Source: Rubrivivax sp. | Lineage (GTDB): Bacteria > Pseudomonadota > Gammaproteobacteria > Burkholderiales > Burkholderiaceae_C | Length of the DNA stretch: 64,000 nucleotides | Assembly: GCA_022843905.1 (NCBI GenBank) | Contig: JALHMT010000009.1 | Location: forward strand, 98,368-162,367 | Reading direction: 5' to 3' | Shown here: one piece after another, positions 57,211 through 64,000 of the stretch | Numbering within the stretch: the stretch's first letter is position 1 | How the letters are laid out: each line of letters begins with the position of its first letter | Notes under the pieces: model-generated | Databases searched by the model: none | Told to the model about the DNA's origin: nothing | Seen by the model: only the letters and a program-made list of their open reading frames with translations | Made by a program: the position numbers and the translations under genes

Positions 57211-58533
57211 TCAGCGCTGCGGCATGTCGGCAGCGGAAAAGCCCAGGCTCACGGTGGCATCGTCGGGGATGGCCGGGATGGTGGCGTTCCAGGACAGCCA
57301 CTGCTGGCGCAGGGCCTGAAAGCGTTCAGGGTGCCGCGCGGCCAGGTTGGCCCGCTCGCGTTCGTCGGCCTGCAGGTCGAACAGGTACTCGTGGTCGTCC
57401 ACCTTCAGGTACTTCCAGCGCCCCGCACGCAGGGCGCGCTGGTGGCGGTGATGCATGCGCCAGTACAGCGGGCGCTCGAAGGTGAGTTGCGGCTCCTGCA
57501 GAACGGCGGCAAGCGACACGCCGTCCAGCGGGTACTGCGGATCTGGTTGGCCGCCCGCCAGATCGAGCAGCGTGGCGGACCAGTCCATCGTCATGCAATG
57601 CTGCGTGCTCACGCCACCGGGCCGGATGACAGCGGGCCAGTGCGCCACCCAGGGCACGCGGATGCCGCCTTCGGTGAGGTCCATCTTGCCGCCCACGAGC
57701 GGCCAGTTGTCCGAGTAGCGCTCGCCGCCGTTGTCGCTGGTGAAGACGATCAGCGTGTCCTGCAGCAGGCCTTGCCGGCGCAGGGCGTCCACGACCCAAC
57801 CGATGCCTTCGTCCATGTGGTGGATCATGCGGCGGTAGGTGTCGACGCTGCCGCCATCCAGGTGGAACAGGGTGTTGAGCTGCGCAGGCACGTGGGCATC
57901 GTCCCGCGTCTCCCAGGGCCAGTGCGGCGCGGTGTAGTGCAGGCTCAGGAAAAACGGCCGGCCCGCGCGGGCAGCGCTCGCATGGGTTTCGACGAAATCC
58001 ACAGCGCGGTGTGACAACAGGTCGGTGAGATAGCCCTCTTCGTGGTGCTGCTTCTCGCCCAGGTAAAGATCGTGATCGCCCTTGCCCGAGCAATGGGTGA
58101 AGTAGTCGGCGCCGCCGGCCATGATGCCGTAGTAGCTGTCATAGCCCGAGCGCAACGGGCCAAATGCCGGCGGGTAGCCCAGGTGCCACTTGCCCACCAA
58201 GGCGGTGGTGTAGCCCACTTGGCGCAACAGGGAAGGCAGTGTCGGCGTCTGCGGCGGCAGGCCCAGCACGGCGCTGCCCTTGCTTTTGCTGTTGATGGGT
58301 TCTTCCATGCCGCCACGCACCCGGTATTGGTAGCGCATGGTCATCAGCGCAAACCGCGTCGGCGAACACACCGGTGAATTGGCATAGCCCTGTGTCAGCC
58401 GCAGGCCGCCGGCGGCCAGGGCATCGATGTTCGGCGACACCGCACCCAACGACGCCGGCCGCCCGCCGTAACAGCCCAGATCGGCAAAGCCAAGGTCGTC
58501 GGCGACGATGTAGATCAGGTTGGGTCTTCCCAT
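57211..58533 (-). CDS. Type I sulfatase (arylsulfatase family), no signal peptide
   Basis: A 440-aa alkaline-phosphatase-fold sulfatase. The formylglycine motif C56-S-P-T-R60 is intact (CxPxR), metal ligands start with NLIYIVADDLG, and GKWHLG is the second family block. It would remove sulfate from an organic sulfate ester. There is no N-terminal export signal, so it should act in the cytoplasm on an imported compound. Its maturation enzyme is not nearby. Confidence 0.9.
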   Translation of the reverse strand: MGRPNLIYIVADDLGFADLGCYGGRPASLGAVSPNIDALAAGGLRLTQGYANSPVCSPTRFALMTMRYQYRVRGGMEEPINSKSKGSAVLGLPPQTPTLPSLLRQVGYTTALVGKWHLGYPPAFGPLRSGYDSYYGIMAGGADYFTHCSGKGDHDLYLGEKQHHEEGYLTDLLSHRAVDFVETHASAARAGRPFFLSLHYTAPHWPWETRDDAHVPAQLNTLFHLDGGSVDTYRRMIHHMDEGIGWVVDALRRQGLLQDTLIVFTSDNGGERYSDNWPLVGGKMDLTEGGIRVPWVAHWPAVIRPGGVSTQHCMTMDWSATLLDLAGGQPDPQYPLDGVSLAAVLQEPQLTFERPLYWRMHHRHQRALRAGRWKYLKVDDHEYLFDLQADERERANLAARHPERFQALRQQWLSWNATIPAIPDDATVSLGFSAADMPQR

Positions 58534-58602
58534 GGCGCTACCTTACGCAGACTGAATGCATCCGTAAAATCGTTTTTTGGTCTTCAAATCTTGCGTTTTC
58601 CT

Positions 58603-59562
58603 ATGGACCCGCGCCATCTCGTGCAGCTTGCATCGATCCTCGAACACGGCTCCATCAGCCAGGCCAGCCGCCACCTGCACCTGAGCCAACCCACACTCAC
58701 CCACAACATGCAGACGCTGGAGATGCAGGCCGGCGGCAAGCTGTTCGAGCGCAGTCGCTTTGGTGTGCGCAGCACCGTGCTGGGTGACATGCTGGCGCGC
58801 GAGGGCCGGGCCATTGCGCGCCGCCTGAGCGACGCCACTGCGGCCAGCACCAGACACCGCGGCGGCGTGCACGGCACGTTGCGCCTGGGCACGGGGCCGC
58901 TGGTGGGTGCAGCCTTCGTGCCCAGCCTGGCTGAACACCTGCTGCAGCGCCATCCAGGCTGCCACCTGGTGCTGCACAGCGACCGGCCCCACCTGCTGGT
59001 GGAGCAGCTCGTCGACGGCCGCCACGACCTGGTGATCGCCCCATCGTGGCTCAGCCGGCCGCCGCCCGGCATCGAGCGCTTTCTCCTGGTGGAGGACGAC
59101 CTGGGTGTGTTCTGCGGCAAGGGCCATGTTTGTGCGCGCAGCGGTGCCCTGACGCCGAGCAGCGGTGCGGAGCATGACTGGATCAGCCTGGGCGCGACTT
59201 CACCCTTCGATCAGCCCATACGCGAGATGCTGGAAGAAGCCGGTGTGGCCGCGCCGCGAAACGAGATCACCGTCCTGGGCGAGGCTCTTGTGCTGCTGCG
59301 ACTGCTGGCGCTGGGCCGGCACCTGGCGGTGCTGCCGCGCTTTCCGATGCGTTTGCTGCAGCCCTACTTCCCGATCGTTCAGCTGTCGCTGTCCGCGACG
59401 CCGCAGCCTCGGCCCATCCAGCTGTGGTGCCGGGCCACGCTTCTCGAGGACCCGGCGCTGGTGGTGGTCAAGGACACCATCCTGGACTTCGCCCGTCAGG
59501 CCGCGACGGGCAAGACAGGCACCCGGCTGCGCCGCGCCGGGGTCCTCCGTACGCCCACTTGA
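58603..59562 (+). CDS. LysR-family regulator divergent from the sulfatase
   Basis: A 319-aa LysR-type regulator: MDPRHLVQLASILEHGSISQASRHLHLSQPTLTHNMQTLEMQ. The effector domain starts around residue 89. It faces the sulfatase-Bug unit across a 69-bp gap that contains a TTACG-N15-CGTAA inverted repeat (58543-58567), a possible operator. Start at the ATG (58603); a TTG 12 bp earlier is possible. Confidence 0.87.
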   Translation: MDPRHLVQLASILEHGSISQASRHLHLSQPTLTHNMQTLEMQAGGKLFERSRFGVRSTVLGDMLAREGRAIARRLSDATAASTRHRGGVHGTLRLGTGPLVGAAFVPSLAEHLLQRHPGCHLVLHSDRPHLLVEQLVDGRHDLVIAPSWLSRPPPGIERFLLVEDDLGVFCGKGHVCARSGALTPSSGAEHDWISLGATSPFDQPIREMLEEAGVAAPRNEITVLGEALVLLRLLALGRHLAVLPRFPMRLLQPYFPIVQLSLSATPQPRPIQLWCRATLLEDPALVVVKDTILDFARQAATGKTGTRLRRAGVLRTPT

Positions 59563-59572
59563 TCGCACGCTA

Positions 59573-59617
59573 GTGCAGTTGCAGCGCATGCGCCACGGCA
59601 TTCAAGCGCACGTGTAA
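59573..59617 (+). pseudogene. Possible remnant of a MarR-gene 3' end
   Basis: The last 45 bp of the MarR gene (55980-56024) align without gaps to this stretch, with a 15-base identical run and both ending in a stop codon (LQRIRQNIEAQG versus LQRMRHGIQAHV). About three quarters of bases match. No other part of a MarR gene is present. Chance similarity is possible at this length. Confidence 0.35.
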
Positions 59618-59744
59618 CGGCGGCCAGGCTGGGGAACACCTCCGCCATCCACATCGCGCAACGCTGCTTTGCTGCGCTGCCAGTGCACGCGGAAGGGTTT
59701 TGTCCCTATGGTGGCGACCTTCTCAGCGCCATAGGCCCACCGAC

Positions 59745-60749
59745 GTGCCCGAAACCCTCAACGACCCGAATCGAACGCTGTTCATCACCGACGCCGATGT
59801 GGCGGCGCTCGCCGACTGGCCATCGACGGTCAGCGCCCTGGCGCGCGCCTACGGGTCCAAGGTCACCGACGCGATGGTGCCGCCGCGTTCGATGGCCCGC
59901 GGCGACGGCATCTGGCTGCGGGGCCTGACGGCTGTCTCGCCCACCGGCGCGACGATGGGCTGCAAGTTGATTGCCGCTTCGCCCAGGGCGCGCCGCGCGA
60001 GCTACCTCATCTCTTTGTTCGACCAGCAGACGATGGCGCTGGTGGCGCTGATCGACGGCAACCGCATCACCGGCCTGCGCACCGCCGGCACGGCAGCGGT
60101 GGCGGTGGACCGGCTGGCGCCGCAGCGGCCGCTGTCCGTCGCCGTGATCGGCTCCGGCTTCGAAGCGCGCGGCGCGCTCGAATGCCTGGCTTCGGTGCGC
60201 ACGCTGGCGGGCGTGCGCGTCTTCAGCCCCACCGAGGCCAGCCGGCATCGGTTTGCCGACAGTTTCAGGCCCGGGCTCGAGATTGCCGCCGTTGCGTCGC
60301 CGCAGCAGGCGGTGCAGGGCGCCGACGTTGTGCTGTGCGCGGCGCGCAGCCGGGACGAAACACCGGTGTTGCGCGGCACCTGGCTGGCGCCCGGCAGCAC
60401 CGTGGTGTCATTGGGCTCGACGCTGCCCGAGCAACGTGAGGTCGACGAAGGGACGCTCGCCCGCGCAGCCTGCATCGTGGCCGACATGCCGCATGAGGTG
60501 CTGCACGAGACCGGTGACGCCATCGCAGCGGCGAAGGCCGGCCTCGTGCTTGCGCCGAAGACCGTTGCGTTGTCCGCCATGGTGGCCGGGCAGAGCGCTG
60601 TGCGGCGCAGCGCCGACGACATCGTGATCTACAAGTCCGTCGGATCCGCGTTGCAGGACATCGTCATCGCCGAGTTGTTGCTCGAGCGCGCCCGCGCGAA
60701 GGGCCGCGGCGTGCCGCTGCCGGTCAGCATCGTGCCCATTGCCAAATGA
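59745..60749 (+). CDS. Ornithine cyclodeaminase/mu-crystallin family protein
   Basis: About 334 aa, with the NAD-binding Rossmann region at about 125-240 (LSVAVIGSGFEARGALECLASV) and the family strand TGLRTAGTAAVAVDRLA. Members include ornithine cyclodeaminase, alanine dehydrogenase and ketimine reductases, so the substrate is open. The start is uncertain: a GTG at 59745 (PETLNDPNRTLFITDADV follows) is preferred. It leads a run with the DapA-like gene 46 bp on. Confidence 0.82.
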   Translation: MPETLNDPNRTLFITDADVAALADWPSTVSALARAYGSKVTDAMVPPRSMARGDGIWLRGLTAVSPTGATMGCKLIAASPRARRASYLISLFDQQTMALVALIDGNRITGLRTAGTAAVAVDRLAPQRPLSVAVIGSGFEARGALECLASVRTLAGVRVFSPTEASRHRFADSFRPGLEIAAVASPQQAVQGADVVLCAARSRDETPVLRGTWLAPGSTVVSLGSTLPEQREVDEGTLARAACIVADMPHEVLHETGDAIAAAKAGLVLAPKTVALSAMVAGQSAVRRSADDIVIYKSVGSALQDIVIAELLLERARAKGRGVPLPVSIVPIAK

Positions 60750-60795
60750 TCCAAGTGATCCAAGTGATTCAACCCCTTCAAGGAGCCAGTTCCCC

Positions 60796-61815
60796 ATGAC
60801 CACGTACAAGAAGAAAGACGCCCGAGCCTGGGCGCGCCAGAACCTGGTCGGCTGCTCGGCCGTCACCATTCCCAGCTACAGCGCCGATCTGAAGCGCCTG
60901 AACGAGCGCGGCATCCGGCACGACGTCGAGCGCGTGGTCGAGCTCGGCTTCAGCTACACCCTGGTGTGCGCCGAGGTCGCCATCACCGCCGAGGAAAACG
61001 CCCAGGTCACCGCCTGGGCGCGCGAGAGTGCGGGCGGCAAACTAGGCCTGTTCTTCCATGCGGCCTTCGGCACGCTGGCCGACAACATCGAAGCCGTGAA
61101 GCTGGCCGAGAAGGCGGGCGCCGACCTGGTGCTGCTGTCCTACCCCTCGACCTTCTGGCCCACCAGCGAGCAGGAGATCTACGACTACACCAAGGCCTTC
61201 TGCGACGCCACCGAGCTGGGCGTGATGCTGTTCCCCATTCCCCTGTGGGGCTTCGAGCGGGTGCACCCGGCCGGCATGTCGCTGGCACTGGTGCGCCGGC
61301 TGTTGAAGGACTGCCCGAACGTGGTGGCCATCAAGGCGGAGCAGGGCTTCCCGATGCCGGCCGGCATCTGCGAGATGTACCACCACTTCCGCGATGAGGT
61401 GGTCATCAGCTGCCCGATCGAGGCCGACGCCATTCCGCTGATGAGCCTGATGAAGCTGCAGTTCTCGGGCACCAGCAACACGCAGTGGATGGGCGACTAC
61501 TACCCGCGCGCTTTCGACCTGGCCCGCAAAGGCCGTTTCGAGGAGGCCATGGAGCTGTACTGGAAGGTCAACCCGGCGCGCCAGGCCAACGGCGCGGCAT
61601 CGGGCGCGTCGGCGCCGGGTATCGGTACGCTCAACCGCACGCAGTGGAAGTACCAGGACTGGCTGGCCGGCTTCAACGGCGGGCCGCTGCGCGCGCCGTC
61701 GCTGCGCATCCCCGACCGCTTCATGAAGTCGCTGCGCCAGGGCCTGGTGGCCTCGGGCTGCCCGGTCACGTCCGACCCGGACTCGGCCTTCATGGTCGGC
61801 CGCCACCCGTGCTGA
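60796..61815 (+). CDS. DapA-superfamily (dihydrodipicolinate synthase-like) protein
   Basis: A 339-aa TIM-barrel protein of the class I aldolase/lyase DHDPS family. The Schiff-base Lys is K180 (NVVAIKAEQG). Where DHDPS has its catalytic Tyr (LYNVPSRT), this protein has VMLFPIPLWG with F146, so the proton-relay Tyr seems absent. AAGGAGCCAG precedes the start. Function unknown; it might be an aldolase or hydratase with an altered mechanism. Confidence 0.82.
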   Translation: MTTYKKKDARAWARQNLVGCSAVTIPSYSADLKRLNERGIRHDVERVVELGFSYTLVCAEVAITAEENAQVTAWARESAGGKLGLFFHAAFGTLADNIEAVKLAEKAGADLVLLSYPSTFWPTSEQEIYDYTKAFCDATELGVMLFPIPLWGFERVHPAGMSLALVRRLLKDCPNVVAIKAEQGFPMPAGICEMYHHFRDEVVISCPIEADAIPLMSLMKLQFSGTSNTQWMGDYYPRAFDLARKGRFEEAMELYWKVNPARQANGAASGASAPGIGTLNRTQWKYQDWLAGFNGGPLRAPSLRIPDRFMKSLRQGLVASGCPVTSDPDSAFMVGRHPC

Positions 61816-61828
61816 CGCGGGTGCGCGC

Positions 61829-62342
61829 ATGATGCACTTGCTGAAAGACGCCGCACTCTGGCGCGAGGCCGCGTACATCGGCGGCGAATGGACAGCCCGC
61901 ACACCGCACGGCGCTTATGCCGTGCACAACCCGGCCGACGGCGCGCTGCTCGTCGAGCTGCCCCGCTGCCGCGAGGCAGAAACGCGTCGCGCCATCGACG
62001 CCGCGCAGGCCGCCTTCCACCCGTGGCACCCGCAGCACCGCCAAGCAGCGCGGCGAACTGCTGCGCCGCTGGTACGAACTGATCGTGCAGCACAAGGAAG
62101 ACCTGGCCACGCTGATCACACTGGAAGAAGGCCAGCCGCTGACCGAGTCGCGCGGCGAAATCGACTATGCCGCGTGCCTGGCGTCGGGCATGGTGGGCAT
62201 CAACTGCGGGCTCATGTCCGACGAGCTGGCACCGTTCGGCGGCGTGAAGCAGAGCGGCCTGGGCCGTGAAGGCTCGCACCTGGGCATCGATGAATACCTG
62301 GAGGTCAAGTACCTCTGCTGGGACGGCCTGGATGCCGCGTGA
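61829..62342 (+). pseudogene. Aldehyde dehydrogenase (GabD-like), frameshifted and internally deleted
   Basis: The N-terminal about 114 codons of a succinate-semialdehyde-dehydrogenase-type gene (start [18 protein letters not shown]; later [19 protein letters not shown] and [20 protein letters not shown]) join directly to the C-terminal about 50 codons ([19 protein letters not shown], then [10 protein letters not shown]). About 320 codons, including the catalytic Cys and Glu, are missing, with the junction near 62172-62190. A one-base shift near 62032 also breaks the frame. It cannot make a working enzyme. Confidence 0.88.
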
Positions 62343-62361
62343 GTTCGCACCGGAGACAACG

Positions 62362-62739
62362 ATGGACACCCCCGATCGAAATGCCCCCAGGCCTGGCCAG
62401 ACGAACGTCGTGGACGTGGTCAACATGCCGTGGAAGGAAATCGCCCCCGGCGTCAGGCTGAAGGTGCTGTGGCGCGACGAGGTCAGCGGCGCCTCGACGG
62501 TGCTGTTCAGCTTTGCGCCGGGCACGCAGGCGCCCAGGCACGAGCACATGGGCATCGAGCAGACCTTCGTGCTCGAGGGCTGCTTCGAGGACCATGACAG
62601 CGTCATCACTGCGGGCAACTTCGCCGTGCGTGCCGCGGGCAGCGTGCACCAGGGCTTCACGCGCGAAGGCTCGCTGCACCTGGCTTTTTTCTCCAGGCCG
62701 AACCGTCTGGTCGACACGGACGAGCAGATTCAGTTTTGA
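62362..62739 (+). CDS. Small cupin protein (ChrR-like cupin)
   Basis: A 125-aa single cupin barrel: PRHEHMGIEQTFVLEG with the metal-binding His, His and Glu, and NFAVRAAGSVHQG with the last His. Similar cupins act as small dioxygenases or anti-sigma-like sensors. CCGGAGACAAC precedes the start. It lies 19 bp after the aldehyde dehydrogenase remnant. Confidence 0.8.
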   Translation: MDTPDRNAPRPGQTNVVDVVNMPWKEIAPGVRLKVLWRDEVSGASTVLFSFAPGTQAPRHEHMGIEQTFVLEGCFEDHDSVITAGNFAVRAAGSVHQGFTREGSLHLAFFSRPNRLVDTDEQIQF

Positions 62740-62824
62740 CCCGACGGCGCCGAGCGCGTCAGAAGCCCGTGGCAACACCAGACCTCGTACGACACTCAAC
62801 TGACATACCCCGCTGCAAGTGCTC

Positions 62825-62895
62825 GCACGCACCAGGACGGCGTCATCACCGCAGGCAACCACGCGGTGCGCGCCGCTGGCAGCGTGCACCGGCCA
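62825..62895 (+). pseudogene. Fragment of a second cupin gene
   Basis: Reading RTHQDGVITAGNHAVRAAGSVH, this stretch parallels EDHDSVITAGNFAVRAAGSVH of the intact cupin 240 bp upstream, at both protein and DNA level. Only this segment of the barrel remains. It is probably debris of a duplicated cupin. Confidence 0.65.
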
Positions 62896-62935
62896 GGTCA
62901 CGGATCGGACAGGGCGATGCATGAAGCGCTCCGCT

Positions 62936-64000
62936 TCAGCGTTCCGCAGTCATCAACCTCCGCACTTCGTCGGCGATGGCGGCAGGCGTGATGCCGAAGT
63001 GCTCGTAGAGCTGCTCCGCGGGCCCTGATGCGCCGAAACCCCTCATGCCGACGAATCCGCCTCGCGAACCCAGCCACTGGTCCCAGCCGAATCGCATCGC
63101 TGCCTCGCAGGCGACACGAACGGTGCCGGGGCCGAGCACGCTGTCCCGGTAGCCTTCATCCTGTTCTGCAAACAGCTCCCAGCTCGGCATCGACACGACG
63201 GCGGTGGGTATGCCGTCTTTCTGCAGTGTGTTCCGTGCAGCGACGGCGAGTGCCACCTCCGAACCCGTCGCCAGCAGGGTGACTTGCCGCGCCCCAGCTT
63301 CGGCTTCGGCGAGGACATACGCGCCACGGCGGGACAGGTTCTCTCTCGTGTGAGTTCGACGGACGTGGGGTAGCGCCTGGCGTGCGAAGACCAGCGTCGA
63401 GGGTCCCTTGCTGTGCTCATACGCGATCTGCCAACACTCTGCGGCTTCCACCGCATCCGCGGGCCGCAGCACCAGCATGTTCGGCATCGCGCGCAACGAA
63501 GCCAGGATCTCCACCGGCTGGTGCGTCGGGCCGTTGCGTCCGATGCCGATGGAATCGTGGCTGAAGACGAACTTGACCGGCAGGCCCATCAAGGCGGCCA
63601 TGCGCATGGCCGGGCGCTCATAGTCTGCGAAGGCGAGGTAGGTCACGGCCAGCGGAGCCACGCCGCCGTGGGCCGCCATGCCGTTGGCCATGGCGCCCAT
63701 GACGTGTTCTCGTACGCCGCAGTGCACGTAGGCGCCACGCCGGTCTTCGGCGGTGAACGCCGTCAGTCGCCGCTTGTGGTTGGTGGGTGCTTCCAGGTCC
63801 GCGCAGGCGACCATGCGTTCCGGCATCACGTCGACCAACAGATCGTTGATCTCTGCCGAAATGAAGATGCCACTTGCTAGAGGTTCGCGAGTCAATGCTG
63901 CCTCCTTGTACTGGAGCAGTGCGTGGCTCCAGTCTTCGGGCAGTTGTCCAGCCACGATGCGATCGAACTCGTTGCGACGCGGCGCCGGCATGGCCGCACG
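62936..64000 (-). CDS. tkt: Transketolase, C-terminal part (runs off the window)
   Basis: Thiamine-diphosphate enzyme of the pentose phosphate/Calvin pathways. The visible portion (about 355 residues) holds the pyrimidine-binding domain with VREHVMGAMANGMAAHGG (catalytic Glu in REH), FVFSHDSIGIGRNGPTHQPVE and the C-terminal domain with LLATGSEVALAVAA and MRGFGASGPAEQLYEHFGIT. The reading frame is open to the window edge, so the start lies beyond it; an internal Met near 63991 is not the start. Confidence 0.93.
   Translation of the reverse strand, partial: RAAMPAPRRNEFDRIVAGQLPEDWSHALLQYKEAALTREPLASGIFISAEINDLLVDVMPERMVACADLEAPTNHKRRLTAFTAEDRRGAYVHCGVREHVMGAMANGMAAHGGVAPLAVTYLAFADYERPAMRMAALMGLPVKFVFSHDSIGIGRNGPTHQPVEILASLRAMPNMLVLRPADAVEAAECWQIAYEHSKGPSTLVFARQALPHVRRTHTRENLSRRGAYVLAEAEAGARQVTLLATGSEVALAVAARNTLQKDGIPTAVVSMPSWELFAEQDEGYRDSVLGPGTVRVACEAAMRFGWDQWLGSRGGFVGMRGFGASGPAEQLYEHFGITPAAIADEVRRLMTAER

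Noticed and set aside
60747..60773. Three near-copies of TGATCCAAG before the DapA-like gene
   Set aside because: Too short and too few to call a regulatory repeat or an array; probably slippage in a spacer.

Overview
The window reads as chromosomal DNA of a high-GC betaproteobacterium of the order Burkholderiales (Comamonadaceae or a Rubrivivax/Leptothrix-like relative). This rests on the codon bias, the exbB-exbD-lpxK-trm112-kdsB-adk gene order, a complete cbb3 oxidase locus with FNR, a protocatechuate 4,5-cleavage (lig/pmd-type) operon and several tripartite-tricarboxylate (Bug/TctC-type) solute receptors. No rRNA, tRNA, CRISPR array, transposase or integrase was recognised. The taxonomic call is inference from gene content, not from a marker gene.

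Layout. 1-1.7 kb: the start of a Bug receptor (-) diverging from ribD (+). 1.7-11.5 kb: a minus-strand operon for protocatechuate meta-cleavage (a ModA-like protein, ligJ, ligK, a DUF1932 dehydrogenase, ligI, ligA, ligB, ligC, an aldo/keto reductase, a CaiB-type CoA-transferase) diverging from a LysR regulator; a perfect T-N11-A palindrome lies in the shared promoter region. 11.5-16.6 kb: a short-chain 3-hydroxyacyl-CoA dehydrogenase under a 16-bp palindrome of LiuR type, then housekeeping envelope genes adk, kdsB, trm112, lpxK, exbD, exbB (-). 16.9-21.7 kb: xseA, sodB, a TctD/TctE-like two-component pair and a secreted DUF192 protein. 21.7-32.7 kb: the microaerobic respiration block ccoI-ccoS-ccoN-ccoO-ccoQ-ccoP-ccoG, a FixH-like stub, a small membrane protein, fnr (-), hemN and a TauE/SafE-type membrane protein, with FNR boxes inside ccoS and between fnr and hemN. 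32.7-34.4 kb: a small Lys/Ala-rich exported protein and icd.

34.6-53.5 kb is the most unusual part. A NodD/LinR-type LysR gene diverges from a tightly packed 14-gene plus-strand array. It encodes a degenerate flavoprotein, the DUF1302/DUF1329/BNR/RND set that accompanies hydrophobic-substrate catabolism, a VanA-type Rieske oxygenase, a C-C-hydrolase-like alpha/beta hydrolase, an extradiol dioxygenase with its metal ligands intact, a Rieske ferredoxin, a flavin monooxygenase, a cyclase-family hydrolase, a Bug receptor, a cupin, a fumarylacetoacetate-hydrolase-family enzyme and an SDR, followed by a second LysR gene. I read it as a complete but uncharacterised pathway for a hydrophobic aromatic or polycyclic compound: entry across the envelope, hydroxylation, meta-cleavage, C-C hydrolysis, funnelling to central metabolism. 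The substrate cannot be named from sequence.

53.5-64 kb is accessory DNA: two more orphan Bug receptors, a siderophore-interacting ferric reductase diverging from a MarR regulator with two matching palindromes, a cytoplasmic-type sulfatase with its own Bug receptor and LysR regulator, an ornithine-cyclodeaminase homologue, a DapA-superfamily protein, a decayed aldehyde dehydrogenase, a cupin plus the debris of a second cupin, and the 3' end of a transketolase gene (-) running off the window.
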